Origin: Bacteroidota bacterium
Lineage (GTDB): Bacteria; Bacteroidota; Bacteroidia; Bacteroidales; F082
Length of the DNA stretch: 64,000 bases
Assembly (NCBI GenBank): GCA_014382445.1
Contig: JACNJS010000087.1
Location: 1-64,000 of the forward strand
Direction of reading: 5' to 3'
This document shows, in pieces, positions 61,267 to 64,000 of the stretch (positions are counted from its first letter, which is position 1; the number at the start of each line of letters is the position of its first letter). The position numbers and the translations under genes are program-made. A model generated the notes under the pieces. That model searched no databases, was not told the DNA's origin, and saw only the letters and a program-made list of their open reading frames with translations.

Positions 61267-62673
61267 ATGGAACAAAAAACATCCGTTAAAAAAATGATTG
61301 GTATTGGCGGTTTTATTGCTCTTACCGGATCAATGGTTGCAACGGTATACGGTTACCCTGCATTTGCAACCTCAGGTTTTGCTTTGGTATTTTATTTACT
61401 ACTGGCAGGTATCTTTTTCTTCTTGCCCACTGCATTAATTTCAGCCGAAATGGCCACCGGAGAAGGGTGGCAGCTTGGTGGTGTATACAAATGGGTTGGC
61501 ACAGCTTTCGGTTCGCGCTGGGGCTTTGTTGCAATATTCTTTCAATGGTTTCAAATTACAATCGGTTTTGTTACAATGCTATATTTCATTGTTGGAGCCT
61601 TATCTTACTTGTTTGATTCTCCCATTATTAATTCCAATCAGTTGTATAAATTTTTAGTTGTTATGGCGCTTTTTTGGCTTGTAACCTATTTAAACCTCAA
61701 GGGCACAAACTTTATCACTAAACTTACAAGCATTTCGTTTAGTGCCGGAGTAATACTTCCTGCTGCCTTGCTTATAATAATGGCTATTATATTTGTTGTA
61801 CAGGGTAATACAATTGCAGTAACTATGAACTGGAATACTTTTTTTCCTGACTTTTCGCACATTAACACTCTGGTAGTTCTAGTTGCTTTTATGCTTTCCT
61901 ATCTTGGCATTGAAGCGTCGGCAGTACATGTAAACGAGCTTAATAACGCTAAAAGGAATTATCCTATAGCCGTTATTATACTGGCTTTCGGAGCAATCGT
62001 ACTTAATATTTTTGGATCGCTTAGCGTTGGGTTTGTAGTACCTGTTGATAAAATAGAATTAAATGCCGGAATTATGCAGGCTTTTGAACACTACCTTACA
62101 CTTTATCACTTAAAATGGTTATTGCCTGTTTCGGCTTTTCTTTTGGCTCTTGGTGCATTTGGCGAGGTGGCTGCGTGGGTTTCAGGCCCAATTAAAGGTT
62201 TACAAACAACTGCTATGGATGGTATTCTGCCTGCCCGATTTAAAAAAGTTAATGAAAACGGAGTTTCTGTAAGTTTAGTTATCGTACAAGGTATTGTAGT
62301 TTCAATTTGGGCAGCTATACTCACTTTCGGAGGTACAGGAGGAAATTTATCCTTTTTATTAGCAATGGCTCTTACTGTAGTTGCTTATTTAAGTATGTAC
62401 ATACTGCTGTTTCTCACTTATTTTGTTCTGCGTCGTAAATATGGTAACGTTCACAGAGAATATATTGTTCCTGGAGGTAAATTTGGCCGGACTATAATAC
62501 CATTGCTCGGCTTGATAATGACCATCGGAGCTTTCATTATTTCTTTTTTCCCTCCTTCTTCGCTTACATCTGCCCAGGTTGGTTCATACGAAACAATACT
62601 AATTATTAGTTTTGTTGTGATATTAATTTTACCACACCTAATCTATTATTTCCGGCCAAATAAAAAGAAATAG
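61267..62673 (+). CDS. APC-family amino acid permease, glutamate:GABA antiporter-like
   Basis: MIGIGGFIALTGSMVATVYGYPAFATSGFALVFYLLLAGIFFFLPTALISAEMATGEGWQLGGVYKWVGTAFGSRWGFVAIFFQW; directly upstream of gadB. Confidence 0.85.
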   Translation: MEQKTSVKKMIGIGGFIALTGSMVATVYGYPAFATSGFALVFYLLLAGIFFFLPTALISAEMATGEGWQLGGVYKWVGTAFGSRWGFVAIFFQWFQITIGFVTMLYFIVGALSYLFDSPIINSNQLYKFLVVMALFWLVTYLNLKGTNFITKLTSISFSAGVILPAALLIIMAIIFVVQGNTIAVTMNWNTFFPDFSHINTLVVLVAFMLSYLGIEASAVHVNELNNAKRNYPIAVIILAFGAIVLNIFGSLSVGFVVPVDKIELNAGIMQAFEHYLTLYHLKWLLPVSAFLLALGAFGEVAAWVSGPIKGLQTTAMDGILPARFKKVNENGVSVSLVIVQGIVVSIWAAILTFGGTGGNLSFLLAMALTVVAYLSMYILLFLTYFVLRRKYGNVHREYIVPGGKFGRTIIPLLGLIMTIGAFIISFFPPSSLTSAQVGSYETILIISFVVILILPHLIYYFRPNKKK

Positions 62674-62743
62674 AAAATTCATATTATCAATGATTTAGTT
62701 AAAAACAATTATTAGGTTATAAAAGTAATTAAATATTAAAATT

Positions 62744-64000
62744 ATGGCACTTCATGAAAAAAATACAATTAGAGAGGATTTGCTTGATGATGTATATGCG
62801 TCAGAAGATCTTTCTATAAAGCTACCTAAATTTAAATTTCCTCAAAAAGAGCAAAAATCAAACCATGCGTATCAGGTAGTACATGATGAGTTGATGATGG
62901 ACGGGAATTCACGTCAAAACCTTGCCACATTTTGTTCAACATGGTTAGAGCCCGAGATTTATAAATTAATGGATGAGTCGGCGGATAAAAATATGATCGA
63001 CAAGGATGAATATCCCCAAACAGCAGAAATTGAAAGTAGATGTGTGCATATGCTCGCCGATTTATGGAATTCACCTGATGCAAAAAACACAACTGGATGC
63101 TCCACCACCGGCTCAAGCGAAGCAGCTATGCTAGGCGGAATGGCTATGAAATGGCGTTGGCGCGAAAAAATGAAGAACGCCGGAAAACCTACGGATAAAC
63201 CAAACATGATTTGCGGTCCTGTTCAAATATGCTGGCATAAATTTGCACGTTACTGGGATGTTGAGCTTCGTGAAGTTCCAATGGATAAAGGCAGATTAAT
63301 TTTAAATGCCGAAGAAGTAATAAAACGCTGTGATGAAAACACTATCGGTGTTGTCCCCACACTAGGCGTTACCTACTCAGGGCAATATGAACCTGTAAAA
63401 GAAATTTCTGATGCATTAGATAAACTGCAACAAACCAAAGGTTTTGATATTCCTATTCATGTTGATGGTGCCAGTGGTGGGTTTTTAGCTCCATTTATTG
63501 AACCCGAGCTCCTTTGGGATTTCAGACTCCCAAGGGTTAAATCAATAAATGCTTCTGGGCATAAATTCGGGTTATCGCCACTTGGTGTAGGTTGGTGTAT
63601 ATGGCGCGACAAAGAAGATTTGCCTGATGACCTTATTTTCAAAGTAAATTACCTCGGTGGCGAAATGGATACTTTTGCACTTAACTTTTCACGTCCTGCC
63701 GGCCAAATAATTGCCCAATACTATAATTTTATACGACTCGGAAGAGAAGGTTACAGAAGAATACAGCAGGCTTGTTACGACACAGCCATTTATATAGGAA
63801 AGGAAATTGATAAACTTGGACCGTTTAAAGTAGTTTATGATGGAAAAGGTGGAATTCCTGCTTTACTTTGGCAGCTAAAAGATGGTGTTGACCCAAGATT
63901 TACTCTGTTCGACCTCTCCGACAGACTGAGAACCAGAGGCTGGCAGGCACCAGCATATTCACTTCCCGTAAATCTAACGGATGTTGTTGTTATGCGTGTA
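62744..64000 (+). CDS. gadB: Glutamate decarboxylase, partial (3' end beyond right edge)
   Basis: ATG at 62744, open to the window end (419 codons): [33 protein letters not shown]...[23 protein letters not shown]...[14 protein letters not shown]...[17 protein letters not shown] (PLP lysine). Confidence 0.96.
   Translation, partial: MALHEKNTIREDLLDDVYASEDLSIKLPKFKFPQKEQKSNHAYQVVHDELMMDGNSRQNLATFCSTWLEPEIYKLMDESADKNMIDKDEYPQTAEIESRCVHMLADLWNSPDAKNTTGCSTTGSSEAAMLGGMAMKWRWREKMKNAGKPTDKPNMICGPVQICWHKFARYWDVELREVPMDKGRLILNAEEVIKRCDENTIGVVPTLGVTYSGQYEPVKEISDALDKLQQTKGFDIPIHVDGASGGFLAPFIEPELLWDFRLPRVKSINASGHKFGLSPLGVGWCIWRDKEDLPDDLIFKVNYLGGEMDTFALNFSRPAGQIIAQYYNFIRLGREGYRRIQQACYDTAIYIGKEIDKLGPFKVVYDGKGGIPALLWQLKDGVDPRFTLFDLSDRLRTRGWQAPAYSLPVNLTDVVVMRV

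Overview
AT-rich chromosomal window, most likely from a Bacteroidota (Bacteroidales/Marinilabiliales-like) genome. The indicators are T9SS C-terminal sorting domains, GldA/F/G-type ABC genes, a TonB-dependent receptor and TAnnTTTG-type promoters. Most of it is ordinary: a polysaccharide/glycosyltransferase cluster, housekeeping genes (rpmH, pepD, rsmG, valS, dapF, sigma-70, gap, pyrG, yidC) and transporters. I added four genes missing from the ORF track: a giant PKD-repeat protein running off the left edge (1..4240 -), rpmH (16257..16409 -), a 50-aa Arc-like protein (53066..53218 -), and a glutamate decarboxylase running off the right edge (62744..64000 +). The most notable observations are: (1) an IS1634/IS1549-like element with 15-bp terminal inverted repeats, flanked by a perfect direct repeat of about 144 bp that regenerates the 3' end of an RNA methyltransferase gene; (2) a TonB receptor / surface-lipoprotein glutamine-amidotransferase-like protein / APC antiporter / GadB run; (3) tandem hairpins with related stems in a divergent promoter region; (4) a nested inverted-repeat element near 33.0-33.1 kb; (5) a single-nucleotide frameshift splitting a DNRLRE/T9SS protein; (6) a compact SPFH / membrane protein / Arc-like operon. 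I saw no CRISPR array, rRNA, tRNA or prophage. I found no convincing new defence system.
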